Source: Xenophilus aerolatus (GTDB lineage: Bacteria > Pseudomonadota > Gammaproteobacteria > Burkholderiales > Burkholderiaceae_C). Taken from it: a stretch of 64,000 bases of DNA. A program made the translations under genes and the position numbers. Position 1 is the first letter of the stretch, and each line of letters starts with the position of its first letter. Shown here in pieces: positions 19,050 through 27,442 of the stretch. The notes beneath the pieces are model-generated. The model saw nothing but the letters and a program-made list of their open reading frames with translations, made no database searches and was not told the DNA's origin. The stretch is taken from NCBI GenBank assembly GCA_029968055.1, contig JASCNX010000003.1, forward strand, positions 62,001-126,000. The letters are read 5' to 3'.

Positions 19050-20588
19050 TCACATCACCGCACCCACCTGCCACGGCACGAACTCGTTCTGCCCGTAGCC
19101 GTGCTGCTCGCTCTTGCTGCGTTGGCCCGAGGCGGTGGCGAGCACGAGTTCGAAGATGCGCTGACCCATCTCCTGAATCGAGGTGGTGCCGTCGACAATC
19201 TCGCCGCAGTTGATGTCCATGTCTTCCTCCTGCCGTTTCCACAGCGCGGAGTTGGTCGCCAGCTTCAGGGACGGCGAGGGCGCGCAGCCGTACGCCGAAC
19301 CGCGACCGGTCGTGAAGCAGATCATGTTGGCGCCGCCCGCCACCTGGCCGGTCGCGCTCACCGGGTCGTAGCCCGGCGTGTCCATGTAGACGAAGCCGTG
19401 CGCCGTCACTGGCTCGGCGTACTCGTACACCGCTTCGAGATTGCTCGTGCCACCCTTGGCGACGGCGCCCAACGACTTTTCGAGGATGGTCGTCAGCCCG
19501 CCCGCCTTGTTGCCCGGCGACGGGTTGTTGTTCATCTCGCCCTGGTTGACCGCGGTGTAGTTCTCCCACCAATGGATGCGCTCGACCAGCTTCTCGCCCA
19601 CCTCGCGCCGGACCGCGCGGCGCGTGAGCAGGTGCTCGGCGCCGTAGACCTCGGGCGTCTCGCTCAGGATGGCCGTGCCGCCGTGCGCCACCAGCAGATC
19701 GACCGCCGCGCCCAGCGCCGGGTTGGCGCTGATGCCGGAGTAGCCGTCGGAGCCGCCGCACTGCAGCCCGATGGTGATGTGCGCCGCGCTGCAGGGCTCG
19801 CGCACCGCGGCGTTGGCCCGAGGCAGCATCTCCTCGATCAGTGCGATGCCTTTCTCCACGGTCTTGCGCGTGCCGCCGGCGTCCTGGATGTTGAAGGTGC
19901 GAAAGTTCTCGCCCTCGGCCAGGTGGCCGGTGGCCAGCCAGGCGTTGATCTGGTTCGCCTCGCAGCCCAGGCCCACCACCAGCACGCCGGCGAAATTGGC
20001 GTGCGTGGCATAGCCGGTCAGCGTGCGCTCCAGAATTTGCATGCCCAGCCCCTGCGCGTCCATGCCGCAGCCCGTGCCGTGCGTGAGCGCGACCACGCCG
20101 TCCACGTGGGGGTAGGCGGCCAGCGCGGCCGGGTTCGTGTGGCGCGAGAAGTGATCGGCGATGGCCCGCGCGGCGGTGGCCGAACAGTTCACGCTGGTCA
20201 GCACGCCGATGTAATTGCGCGTGGCCACGCGGCCGTCGGCGCGCCGGATGCCCATGAAGGTGGCCTCGCGCCGCGCGGGCGCCGGCTTCACGTCGGCACC
20301 GAAGGCGTAGTCGCGCGCGAAACCTTCCGTGACGGCGCCCTTGTCGGGCCCCATGTCGAGGTTGTGCGTGTGCACGTGCTCGCCGGGCGCGATCGGCCGG
20401 CTGGCGAAGCCGATGATCTGGTTGTAGCGGCGCACCGGTTCGCCCGCGGCGATGGCGCGCACGGCGACCTTGTGGCCGGCGGGAATGAGGCCGCGCACGG
20501 CGATGTTCTCGACGGTGGTGCCGCCGACGAGCTGGCTGCGGGCGATCAGCACGTCGTCCGCGGGGTGGAGGCGAATGAAGGGGGTCAT
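19050..20588 (-). CDS. UxaA/GarD-family sugar-acid dehydratase
   Basis: A 512-residue protein of the altronate dehydratase/galactarate dehydratase family, which removes water from an aldonate or aldarate to give a 2-keto-3-deoxy acid. The first 75 residues form the SAF domain (FIRLHPADDVLIARSQL). The core has MGIRRADGRVATRNYIGVL, SVNCSATAARAIADHF, HGTGCGMDAQGLGMQILERT, GLGCEANQI, LQCGGSDGYSGISANPALG and, near the C-terminus, NCGEIVDGTTSIQEMG. Fe(II) or similar metal dependence is known for the family. It follows the TRAP permease gene by 31 bases, so substrate uptake and dehydration appear coupled. Which sugar acid is used cannot be told from sequence. Confidence 0.9.
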   Translation of the reverse strand: MTPFIRLHPADDVLIARSQLVGGTTVENIAVRGLIPAGHKVAVRAIAAGEPVRRYNQIIGFASRPIAPGEHVHTHNLDMGPDKGAVTEGFARDYAFGADVKPAPARREATFMGIRRADGRVATRNYIGVLTSVNCSATAARAIADHFSRHTNPAALAAYPHVDGVVALTHGTGCGMDAQGLGMQILERTLTGYATHANFAGVLVVGLGCEANQINAWLATGHLAEGENFRTFNIQDAGGTRKTVEKGIALIEEMLPRANAAVREPCSAAHITIGLQCGGSDGYSGISANPALGAAVDLLVAHGGTAILSETPEVYGAEHLLTRRAVRREVGEKLVERIHWWENYTAVNQGEMNNNPSPGNKAGGLTTILEKSLGAVAKGGTSNLEAVYEYAEPVTAHGFVYMDTPGYDPVSATGQVAGGANMICFTTGRGSAYGCAPSPSLKLATNSALWKRQEEDMDINCGEIVDGTTSIQEMGQRIFELVLATASGQRSKSEQHGYGQNEFVPWQVGAVM

Positions 20589-20619
20589 CGTGATGGGGGC
20601 CTGTGGCGCCGGGAGCGCG

Positions 20620-22014
20620 TCAATAGAACATTTTCGGCACCCAGAGCACCATCTTCGGCAGGTAGGTGATTGCCACCAGGCTCAGCAGCAGCGGCACCAG
20701 CCAGGGCAGGATGGCCATCGTCGTGCGCTCGAAGCTCAGGCCCGCCACGCGCGCCAGCACGAACAGCACCATGCCCATGGGAGGATGCAGCAGGCCGATC
20801 ATCAGGTTGAGCACCATCACCAGCCCGAAGTGGATCGGGTCGACGCCAAGCTGCGTGGCGATGGGCAGCAGGATGGGCACCAGGATCGTGATCGCGGCCG
20901 TCGGCTCCAGGAAGCAGCCGACGAAGAGCATCAGCAAATTGGCCAGCAGCAGGAACACCCAGGCCTCCTTGGTGAAGCCCAGCACCCAGGCGGCGATGTC
21001 GGTGGTCACGCCGGTGGCCGTCAGCATCCAGCCGAAGATGGAGGCGGCCGCGACGATGAACAGCACCGTGCTCGTGGTCTCGATCGTGTCCAGGCACACC
21101 TTCACGAACATCTTCCAGCTCAGCGTGCGGTACCAGGCGAAGCCCAGGATCATCGCCCACACGCAGGCCGCGATCGCGCCTTCCGTGGGCGTGAACAGGC
21201 CCGTGGTCATGCCGCCGATGAGCAGCACCGGCGTCATGATCGGCAGCAGGGCCTCGAACTTGAAGATCCGGTCGAGCACGAAGAGCGAGGCCAGGCCGAC
21301 GAAGACCGACAACTGCGCCGGCGCGCCCAGCTTGCCGACCACCACCCACAGCAGCAGCGGCCAGCCCACGACCACGGCCAGTTCCATCAGGGCCTTGAAG
21401 AGGCGCGTGCGCGAGAACTTGACGTCCGCGCCCCACTTGTTCTTGTGGGCGTAGTACGCCACCGTCAGCATCATCAGGATCGCCATCAATGCGCCGGGCA
21501 GGATGCCGGCCAGGAACAGCGCACCGACCGAGACGTTGGCCATCATCCCGTAGATCACGAAGGGCAGGCTCGGCGGGATGATCGGGCCCAGCGTGGCCGA
21601 TGCGGCCGTCACGCCGACGGCGAACTCGGTCGAGTAGCCGTGCTCCTTCATCGCCTTGATCTCGATGGTGCCCAGGCCGGCCGCGTCGGCGATGGCCGTG
21701 CCGCTCATGCCCGCGAAGATGACCGAGCCCAGCACGTTCACGTGCCCCAGCCCGCCCTTGAGCCAGCCCACCAGCGCCAGGGCGAAGTTGTAGATGCGCG
21801 TGGTGATGCCGGCGTTGTTCATCAGGTTGCCGGCCAGGATGAAGAAGGGCACCGCCAGCAGCGGAAAGCTGTCGATGCCGCTCACCATGCGGTGGATGAC
21901 GACGAAGGGCGGCAGGTTGCCCGTCATCAGGATGTAGACCAGCGAGGCGCCGGCCATGGCGATGGCCACGGGAACCCCCGCGCCCATGAAAACGAGGAAG
22001 ATGATCTTCAGCAT
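20620..22014 (-). CDS. dctM: TRAP transporter large permease (DctM)
   Basis: The 464-residue 12-helix-type subunit that carries out sodium-driven uptake of an organic acid delivered by the periplasmic DctP protein. It begins MLKIIFLVFMGAGVPVAIAM and shows the family motifs FPLLAVPFFILAGNLMNNAGI, FAGMSGTAIADAAGLGTIEIKAM, TAASATLGPIIPPSLPFVIYG and, near the C-terminus, GCFLEPTAAITILVPILLPI. It is somewhat longer than the usual 425-435 residues because of an extra segment around YYAHKNKWGADVKFS and following. It sits 19 bases after dctQ. Confidence 0.94.
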   Translation of the reverse strand: MLKIIFLVFMGAGVPVAIAMAGASLVYILMTGNLPPFVVIHRMVSGIDSFPLLAVPFFILAGNLMNNAGITTRIYNFALALVGWLKGGLGHVNVLGSVIFAGMSGTAIADAAGLGTIEIKAMKEHGYSTEFAVGVTAASATLGPIIPPSLPFVIYGMMANVSVGALFLAGILPGALMAILMMLTVAYYAHKNKWGADVKFSRTRLFKALMELAVVVGWPLLLWVVVGKLGAPAQLSVFVGLASLFVLDRIFKFEALLPIMTPVLLIGGMTTGLFTPTEGAIAACVWAMILGFAWYRTLSWKMFVKVCLDTIETTSTVLFIVAAASIFGWMLTATGVTTDIAAWVLGFTKEAWVFLLLANLLMLFVGCFLEPTAAITILVPILLPIATQLGVDPIHFGLVMVLNLMIGLLHPPMGMVLFVLARVAGLSFERTTMAILPWLVPLLLSLVAITYLPKMVLWVPKMFY

Positions 22015-22033
22015 GGCGTGTCCGGCAGGGGGT

Positions 22034-22591
22034 TCAACGGTCGTCGAGCGTCGACTCGGGCTTCTCGAGCACGCTGTAGCCGCGTCGCCAGTGGATGCGT
22101 GCCACCTGGATCGAGCGCCAGCACATGGCGGCGAAGCCGAAGAGGCACACCGCGTACACGATGTTCATCGGCGCATCCACGATCGTCATGCGCGTCTGGT
22201 TGCCGATCTTGAGCATCATCTGCACCGTCATCACCACCGCGGCGGCGAAGAAGGCGATGCGCAGCACGTCGACGCTGCGTGACATCCAGCGCCCCACGGC
22301 AGCGGGCAGGTAGCGATAGAAGAAGTCGACCTGGATCGCGAGGTTCTTCGACACCCCGATCGCCGCGCCCACGAACACCACGCCGATCAGCATGTAGCGG
22401 GCCACCTCCTCGGTCCAGGCGGCCGAGTCGTTCATCACGTAGCGCGTGACGAACTGGTAGAACACCGTGAGGCCCAGCAGCCAGAACAGCGCCAGCGCGA
22501 TCCAGCCCTCGGCGATCGTGCCCGACAGGTCGACCGCCTCGTCCTGCGCATGGAAGTTGCCTTCGTCGTCGATGATCTTTTCATCGCTCAT
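22034..22591 (-). CDS. dctQ: TRAP transporter small permease (DctQ)
   Basis: A 185-residue, four-helix integral membrane protein that partners DctM. Helices are visible at ALALFWLLGLTVFYQFVTRY, MLIGVVFVGAAIGV, VLRIAFFAAAVVMTVQMML and MNIVYAVCLFGFAAMCW; the motif WTEEVARYMLIG is the hallmark of this family. The N-terminus is acidic and cytoplasmic. A strong AAGGAGAC ribosome site precedes the ATG at 22591. It lies between dctP and dctM in the sugar-acid operon. Confidence 0.92.
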   Translation of the reverse strand: MSDEKIIDDEGNFHAQDEAVDLSGTIAEGWIALALFWLLGLTVFYQFVTRYVMNDSAAWTEEVARYMLIGVVFVGAAIGVSKNLAIQVDFFYRYLPAAVGRWMSRSVDVLRIAFFAAAVVMTVQMMLKIGNQTRMTIVDAPMNIVYAVCLFGFAAMCWRSIQVARIHWRRGYSVLEKPESTLDDR

Positions 22592-22611
22592 GTCGTTGTC
22601 TCCTTCTTGGG

Positions 22612-22632
22612 CCCTCTCCCTCCGGGAGAGGG
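22612..22632. promoter_or_regulatory. Intergenic 9-bp hairpin between dctP and dctQ
   Basis: CCCTCTCCC at 22612-22620 and GGGAGAGGG at 22624-22632 form a perfect 9-base stem with a TCC loop in the 51-base gap between the binding-protein gene and its membrane subunits. There is no T-run, so it is not a standard terminator. Such hairpins after binding-protein genes commonly protect the upstream message and lower expression of the downstream permeases, which is the inference here. Confidence 0.55.
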
Positions 22633-22642
22633 GGGCGACCGG

Positions 22643-23638
22643 TCACTTGATCGACACGATCCGGTCGTAGTCCTGCTGCCGGTAGCCGTGGTCCGTCGGC
22701 TTGGTGTTCTTCAGCACCGCCTCGCGGAACGCGTTCTTGTCGACCGTGATGACGTTGTTGCCCTTCTTCTTGAACTCCTCCACCAGGCGGACTTCGGAGG
22801 CGATGATCTCGCGGCCGGTCTTTTCCGCGGCCTCCTGCATCACGTCGCCGAAGACCTTCTTCTCGTCGGCCGACAGCTTGCCCCAGAGCTGGCCGGACAC
22901 CACGGTGAGCAGCGAGTCGACGATGTGGCCGGTGAGCGAGATGTTCTTCTGCACCTCGAAGAACTTCTTCGCCTCGATGGTGGGCAGCGGGTTCTCCTGC
23001 GCGTCCACCGTGCCGTTCTGCAGCGCCAGGTACACCTCGGCGAAGGCGATCGGCGTGGCGTTCGCGCCCAGTGCCTTGGGGAAGGCCAGGTAGGCCGGCG
23101 CATCGGGCACGCGGATCTTCAGGCCCTTCATGTCCTCGGGCTTGGCCACGGGTCTGGCTGCGCTGGAGGTGACGTGGCGCGCGCCGTAGTAGTTCAGTGC
23201 GGTGATGTGGTTGCCCGTCTTGTCGTCGTAGCCCTTGGCCAGTTCCTTGAACACGTCGCTCCTGGCGTACTTCAGCTGGTGCTCGGCGTCACGGAAGATG
23301 AAGGGGAAATACGAGACGGCCAGCGGCGGGTAGCTGCGGCCCGCGAAGCTCGCGCCCGTGAGCACGATGTCCACCGTGCCCAGCGTCAGGCCCTGGTTGA
23401 TGTCGGCCTCCTTGCCCAGGCTGGAGGCGGGGAAGACCTGGATGTCGTACTTGCCGTTGGTGCGCTTCTTGATCTCCTCGGCCGCCCACACCGAGTATTT
23501 GTGGAAGGGTTCGGACGTCTCGTAGACGTGCGCCCATTTGAGCTTGGTCTGCGCATGTGCCGTGCCGAAGGTCCCCATGGCGCCGGCCAGCATCGCGCAG
23601 GCAGCCATGGCGTGGATCGCGTTTCGCTTGTTCATCAT
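22643..23638 (-). CDS. dctP: TRAP transporter periplasmic binding protein (DctP)
   Basis: A 331-residue periplasmic protein that captures the transported acid for DctQM. The signal peptide ends around GTFGTAHAQ, and the mature protein begins TKLKWAHVYETSEPFH. Family features include the conserved region EDMKGLKIRVPDAPAYLAF (the Arg contacts the substrate carboxylate in this family) and NGTVDAQENPLPTI. The first ATG, at 23638, is 9 bases from GGAG; a second ATG follows immediately. It is 35 bases downstream of the GntR regulator gene in the same direction. By context the ligand is probably a sugar acid. Confidence 0.92.
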   Translation of the reverse strand: MMNKRNAIHAMAACAMLAGAMGTFGTAHAQTKLKWAHVYETSEPFHKYSVWAAEEIKKRTNGKYDIQVFPASSLGKEADINQGLTLGTVDIVLTGASFAGRSYPPLAVSYFPFIFRDAEHQLKYARSDVFKELAKGYDDKTGNHITALNYYGARHVTSSAARPVAKPEDMKGLKIRVPDAPAYLAFPKALGANATPIAFAEVYLALQNGTVDAQENPLPTIEAKKFFEVQKNISLTGHIVDSLLTVVSGQLWGKLSADEKKVFGDVMQEAAEKTGREIIASEVRLVEEFKKKGNNVITVDKNAFREAVLKNTKPTDHGYRQQDYDRIVSIK

Positions 23639-23673
23639 GTCCGTCGTCTCCTCGTGGTGGTGGGTGCTGGCGT

Positions 23674-24381
23674 TCAGGAAGCCTTCGCGCGGCGCCAGCT
23701 CGCGCTGAATCGTTGGTGCGACTTGTCCATGTGCTCGTGCATCGCCGCGCGCGCGGCGGCGGCGTCGCGTGCCGCGATGGCCTCGCGGATCGCCTCGTGT
23801 TCGGCGATGGCCGAACGCCAGGACTTCACCGTCTCGAAGTAGCCGCCCAGCCGCGTGAAGATCGGGCCCTTGCGCGAATCCCAGAAGCCCTGCACCGTTT
23901 CGGCCAGGACGACGTTGTCGCAGGCCTCGACGATCGCGACGTGGAAGGCACGGTCGCCCTCCAGCGGCATGGTGTTGCGATCGGCGAGCTCGCGCATGGT
24001 GGCCATGGCGCGATCGATCGCGTCCAGGTGGCCGCGCTTGCGTTGCAAGGCGGCGATGGCCGCGGTCTCGCCCTCCACCACACGGCGCGCGCGGATGAGT
24101 TCCAGCGGACCCCACTCGGTCGCTGCCACGGGCGCGCTGGCGCGGTGGCTGCGCTCCAGCACGTACACGCCCGAGCCGGTGCGCACCTCCACCCAGCCCT
24201 CCACCTCGAGTGCGATGAGCGCCTCGCGCACCGAGGGCCGGCTCACCCCCAGCTGCTTGGACAGGTCGCGCTCGGCGGGCAGGCGGTCGCCCACGGCGAA
24301 CTCGCCTTTGGCGATGAGGGCGCGCAGCTGGTCCGCGATCTGGCGGTACAGGCGCTGGGGCTCGACGGTCTGCAGGGGCAC
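23674..24381 (-). CDS. GntR-family (FadR/FCD subfamily) regulator
   Basis: A 235-residue transcription regulator. The winged helix is at residues about 10-75 (YRQIADQLRALIAKGEF, LPAERDLSKQLGVSRPSVREAL, GWVEVRTGSGVYV), followed by an all-helical FCD ligand domain with LIRARRVVEGETAAIAAL and DRAFHVAIVEAC, and a metal-binding His in AIAEHEAIREAI. It starts with GTG at 24381. It is the first gene of the minus-strand operon and lies 143 bases from the divergent SDR gene, with a perfect palindrome 18 bases upstream of its own start, so it probably represses both arms until a pathway intermediate binds. Confidence 0.9.
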   Translation of the reverse strand: MPLQTVEPQRLYRQIADQLRALIAKGEFAVGDRLPAERDLSKQLGVSRPSVREALIALEVEGWVEVRTGSGVYVLERSHRASAPVAATEWGPLELIRARRVVEGETAAIAALQRKRGHLDAIDRAMATMRELADRNTMPLEGDRAFHVAIVEACDNVVLAETVQGFWDSRKGPIFTRLGGYFETVKSWRSAIAEHEAIREAIAARDAAAARAAMHEHMDKSHQRFSASWRRAKAS

Positions 24382-24398
24382 GGCGTGGGGATTGCGGG

Positions 24399-24428
24399 TT
24401 GTCCAGAATTGGACAAGTGGTCAGGCCA
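24399..24428. promoter_or_regulatory. Probable GntR operator pair between divergent sugar-acid operons
   Basis: TTGTCCA at 24399-24405 and TGGACAA at 24410-24416 form a perfect 7-base inverted repeat with a GAAT spacer. Directly next to it, TGGTCAGGCCA at 24418-24428 is a second, partly symmetric site. The spacing and TGGTC/GACCA character resemble FadR-subfamily operators. The sites lie upstream of both the GntR gene and the SDR gene, so one bound regulator could control both directions. Confidence 0.65.
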
Positions 24429-24524
24429 ATTCAGAATACGATGTGCTGCGCCGCGGCCCCATCGGGCCTAACCCCAAGGGCCGGCCTCTACTTCTCTTCA
24501 GCGACTTCGACGGAGATACAACCC

Positions 24525-25259
24525 ATGCGACTCAAGGGCAAGACCGTGCTCGTCACGGCGGCGGGCCAGGGCATCGGCCGCGCCAGCGTCCTCGCCATGG
24601 CGGCGGAAGGCGCCGAGGTCTGGGCCACCGACGTCAACGAGGCACTGCTCGCGCGCTACGCGGGTGTGGCCAACGTGCACGCCGCGCGGCTGGACGTGCT
24701 CGACAAGGCCGCCATCGATGCGCTCGTCGGCGGCCTGCCGAAGCTCGACGTGCTCTTCAACTGCGCCGGTGTCGTGCACAACGGCACCGTGCAGCAGGCC
24801 AGCGACGCCGATCTGGACGTTGCCTTTCGCCTGAACGTGCGCGCCCAGATGTGGACCATCCAGGCGGCGCTGCCCGTGATGCTCGAGGCCGGCCGGGGCA
24901 GCATCATCAACATGGCCAGCGTGTGCTCCAGCATGAAGGGGCTGCCCAACCGCTTCGTCTACGGCACCACCAAGGCCGCGGTGCTGGGCCTGACCAAGAG
25001 CGTGGCCGCCGACTACGTGGCGCAGGGCATCCGCTGCAATGCGGTGTGCCCGGGCACGGTGGACACGCCCTCCCTGGGCGAGCGCATCAACGCCAATGCC
25101 GACCCGGCGGCCGCGCGCCAGGCGTTCATCGCGCGCCAGCCCATGGGCCGGCTCGCCCAGGCCGAAGAGATCGCCCCGGTGGTGGTGTTCCTCGCCAGCG
25201 ACGAATCCGTGTTTGCCACGGGCCAAGCCTTCACCGTCGACGGCGGCATCACCATCTGA
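24525..25259 (+). CDS. SDR dehydrogenase, 2-keto-3-deoxy-sugar-acid dehydrogenase-like
   Basis: A 244-residue classical short-chain dehydrogenase. The cofactor motif is TAAGQGIGRA at about 10-19, with an acidic Asp after the second strand (WATDVNE), favouring NAD. NCAG replaces NNAG, and the active site has NMASVCSSMKG and YGTTK. The whole sequence resembles 2-keto-3-deoxy-L-fuconate/L-rhamnonate 4-dehydrogenases, which also carry this catalytic arrangement. The FAH-type hydrolase next door acts on exactly that product in known pathways. GGAG precedes the ATG at 24525 by 9 bases. Substrate assignment is inferred. Confidence 0.85.
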   Translation: MRLKGKTVLVTAAGQGIGRASVLAMAAEGAEVWATDVNEALLARYAGVANVHAARLDVLDKAAIDALVGGLPKLDVLFNCAGVVHNGTVQQASDADLDVAFRLNVRAQMWTIQAALPVMLEAGRGSIINMASVCSSMKGLPNRFVYGTTKAAVLGLTKSVAADYVAQGIRCNAVCPGTVDTPSLGERINANADPAAARQAFIARQPMGRLAQAEEIAPVVVFLASDESVFATGQAFTVDGGITI

Positions 25260-25332
25260 AGTCAGCCGAGATGCCTTGGCACGAGGCGACACTCGGCACT
25301 GTCCCATTCACTCCCACAGGAACCCAAGACCC

Positions 25333-26181
25333 ATGAAACTCGTCCGCTACGGCAACCCCGGCAAGGAAAAGCCCGGCCTGATCGACGCCGAAGGCAAGCT
25401 GCGCGACCTGAGCGCCGTGGTGCCGGACATCGGCACCGCCCAACTCGGCGAAGCAGCGCTGGCGAAGCTGCGCAAGCTCAAGGCCGACAAGCTGCCGCTG
25501 GTGCGCGGCAAGCCGCGCTTCGGCTGCCCGGTCGCCGGTGTGGGGAAGTTCGTCGCCATCGGCCTGAACTTCGCCGACCATGCCGCCGAGTCCGGCGCGC
25601 CGATCCCCAAGGAACCGATCGTCTTCATGAAGGCGACCACCTGCATCCAGGGCGCCAACGACCCGGTGATGCTGCCCAAGGGCTCGACCAAGACCGACTG
25701 GGAGGTCGAACTGGGCGTGGTCATCGGCACGCGCGCCCGCTACGTCTCGCAGAAAGACGCACTGAACTTCGTGGCCGGCTACGCCGTGGTCAACGACGTG
25801 AGCGAACGCGAATTCCAGCTCGAGCGCGGCCCGCAGTGGGACAAGGGCAAGGGCTGCGACACCTTCGGCCCCATCGGCCCCTGGCTGGTCACGCGCGACG
25901 AGGTGCCCAACCCCCAGAAGCTGGGCATGTGGCTCGACCTCAACGGCAAGCGCACGCAGACCGGCAACACGAAGACCATGATCTTCGGCGTGGCCAAGCT
26001 GGTGAGCTACGTCAGCCAGTTCATGACGCTGGAGCCGGGCGATGTGATCACCACCGGCACGCCGCCGGGCGTGGGCCTGGGCATGAAGCCGCCGCTGTAC
26101 CTGAAGAAGGGCGATGTCATGACCCTGGGCATCGACGGCCTGGGCGAGCAGCGGCAGGAGGTCGTGGCCTTCAGGCTCTGA
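25333..26181 (+). CDS. Fumarylacetoacetate-hydrolase family protein, 2,4-diketo-3-deoxy acid hydrolase-like
   Basis: A 282-residue FAH-family enzyme. The N-terminus MKLVRYGNPGKEKPGLID is the subfamily's typical opening, and the catalytic core has GLNFADHAAESGAPIPKEP, FMKATTCIQGANDPV, KTDWEVELGVVIG with the metal-binding acidic residues, and VSERE. In L-fucose and L-rhamnose pathways related enzymes split 2,4-diketo-3-deoxy acids to pyruvate and lactate; others act on acylpyruvates. It follows the SDR gene by 73 bases in the same direction. Its stop overlaps the convergent gene's 3' end by 11 bases. Confidence 0.88.
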   Translation: MKLVRYGNPGKEKPGLIDAEGKLRDLSAVVPDIGTAQLGEAALAKLRKLKADKLPLVRGKPRFGCPVAGVGKFVAIGLNFADHAAESGAPIPKEPIVFMKATTCIQGANDPVMLPKGSTKTDWEVELGVVIGTRARYVSQKDALNFVAGYAVVNDVSEREFQLERGPQWDKGKGCDTFGPIGPWLVTRDEVPNPQKLGMWLDLNGKRTQTGNTKTMIFGVAKLVSYVSQFMTLEPGDVITTGTPPGVGLGMKPPLYLKKGDVMTLGIDGLGEQRQEVVAFRL

Positions 26182-27301
26182 GGTCCTCCGGGGCGCTCGA
26201 CGTGAAGCCGTGGCGGGCATCGAGCGCCGCGAGGATGGTATCGATCGCCTCGACCGCGCGGGCCGAGACGGCGGAGTTGGCTTCGCTGCGCCATCCCAGC
26301 ATGTCGAAGGTCTGCAGCGGCGCCGTGGCGAGCAGCTCCCGGTAGACCGCCGCGTTCTCGGCTTCGTCGGCCGACTGCTTCGCGAGCGCCGCGCGACCGT
26401 GGGCCATGAGAAAGAACTCCATGCGATCGCCGCGGTGGCCGTCCTTCGGCGCGCCGGCGGTGCCGGCCAGTTCCTCCAGCGGCTCCAGCACCTCATGCCG
26501 CGCCCGCGTGATGAGGTGGAAGTACCCGTCCGCCGTGAGCCACTGGGTGACGTGGTGGTCCAGTTCCTGCTGCAGCTGCACGGGCCGCAGCGTGGCGAGC
26601 TGCTGCTGCAACCCGATCCAGTGCGGCGGCCGACCCAGGCCGTGGGCCTCCAACCAGTCGCATGCGCGCACGAACGTGGCCTGCACTGCGACGGTCTCGC
26701 TGTCGGCGAGCGACTCGAAGCTGTCGTCCACCAGGTAGCCGGGCACGAGGGCCGGCCGGTACACCGCGGCGACGGTTATCAGCGCCCGCGAGCGCGCCAG
26801 GTCGGCCGGCGTCGTGTTTTCCGCGGACTTGCCCGGCACCAGCGCCACTGCGCCGGCGGCTTGGTAGGCATGGGCGGCCAGCTGGGAGCAGAACATGCGT
26901 CCTCGGCGGTCGGGCGGCGTACGCACGAACAGCGCACGCATGGCGCCGGAAATCCAGTAGCCCTGATGCATGCAGCGTTCGGTTTCCAGCGCTGCCCGCT
27001 CGGCGATGTCCGCTGCATCCGGATGCAGCGCCGGATCGAGCCGCCTCACCAGCAGCCTGGGCTTGACGACCGCGGTGACCGATCGCCGCCGAACGCCCAG
27101 CCCCACCGCTTCGGCCAGCAGACCGTCTCCCAGCGCCACCGCGGCGTGGCTGTAGGCGCTGCGCGTGCCCAGCCGGATGAGCAGGCTGCCGACGGCGCGC
27201 TGGGTGGACAGGATGAGATCGCCGGGCCGCAGCGCTGCCGGATCGATCATCCACCGCGATGGCCGCCAGAGACGGCTCAACGCAACCAGGGCAGGGGACA
27301 T
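26171..27301 (-). CDS. YiiX-type permuted NlpC/P60 superfamily protein
   Basis: A 376-residue protein. The first 150 residues carry PGDLILSTQ, AYSHAAVALGDGLLAEA with His52, and RGRMFCSQLAAHAYQAAG with Cys138. His before Cys is the order of the circularly permuted NlpC/P60 group (YiiX/YebB and LRAT-like proteins), whose members act on amide or ester bonds, some in lipids. The C-terminal 220 residues match nothing I know. No signal peptide is seen. GAGGAGG lies just upstream of the ATG at 27301. It is divergent from a patatin-like gene, which suggests a lipid-related role. Confidence 0.75.
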   Translation of the reverse strand: MSPALVALSRLWRPSRWMIDPAALRPGDLILSTQRAVGSLLIRLGTRSAYSHAAVALGDGLLAEAVGLGVRRRSVTAVVKPRLLVRRLDPALHPDAADIAERAALETERCMHQGYWISGAMRALFVRTPPDRRGRMFCSQLAAHAYQAAGAVALVPGKSAENTTPADLARSRALITVAAVYRPALVPGYLVDDSFESLADSETVAVQATFVRACDWLEAHGLGRPPHWIGLQQQLATLRPVQLQQELDHHVTQWLTADGYFHLITRARHEVLEPLEELAGTAGAPKDGHRGDRMEFFLMAHGRAALAKQSADEAENAAVYRELLATAPLQTFDMLGWRSEANSAVSARAVEAIDTILAALDARHGFTSSAPEDLRA

Positions 27302-27329
27302 GCGGCCTCCTCGACTTGACGGCACGGGA

Positions 27330-27343
27330 CTTGCGCGCGCAAG
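27330..27343. promoter_or_regulatory. 14-bp perfect palindrome in the YiiX/patatin divergent gap
   Basis: CTTGCGCGCGCAAG at 27330-27343 is a perfect palindrome in the 141-base gap between the divergent YiiX-type and patatin-like genes. It lies 29 bases from the YiiX start. It could be an operator for shared control. Alternating CG in a GC-rich genome makes chance symmetry fairly likely, so this is tentative. Confidence 0.3.
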
Positions 27344-27442
27344 CTCGCGCGCGTCGCGGCCCCCTGCGGGCGGATCCAACCGAGTATGGATGCGTGCGAG
27401 GCGCTACCGCGGCACGCTTGCCGCATCCGCAGGAGCTGCACC

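Noticed and set aside
24375-24524. 42-codon N-terminal extension of the SDR protein from 24399
   Set aside because: It would run through the operator region; the Rossmann motif is properly placed from ATG 24525, which has a ribosome site.
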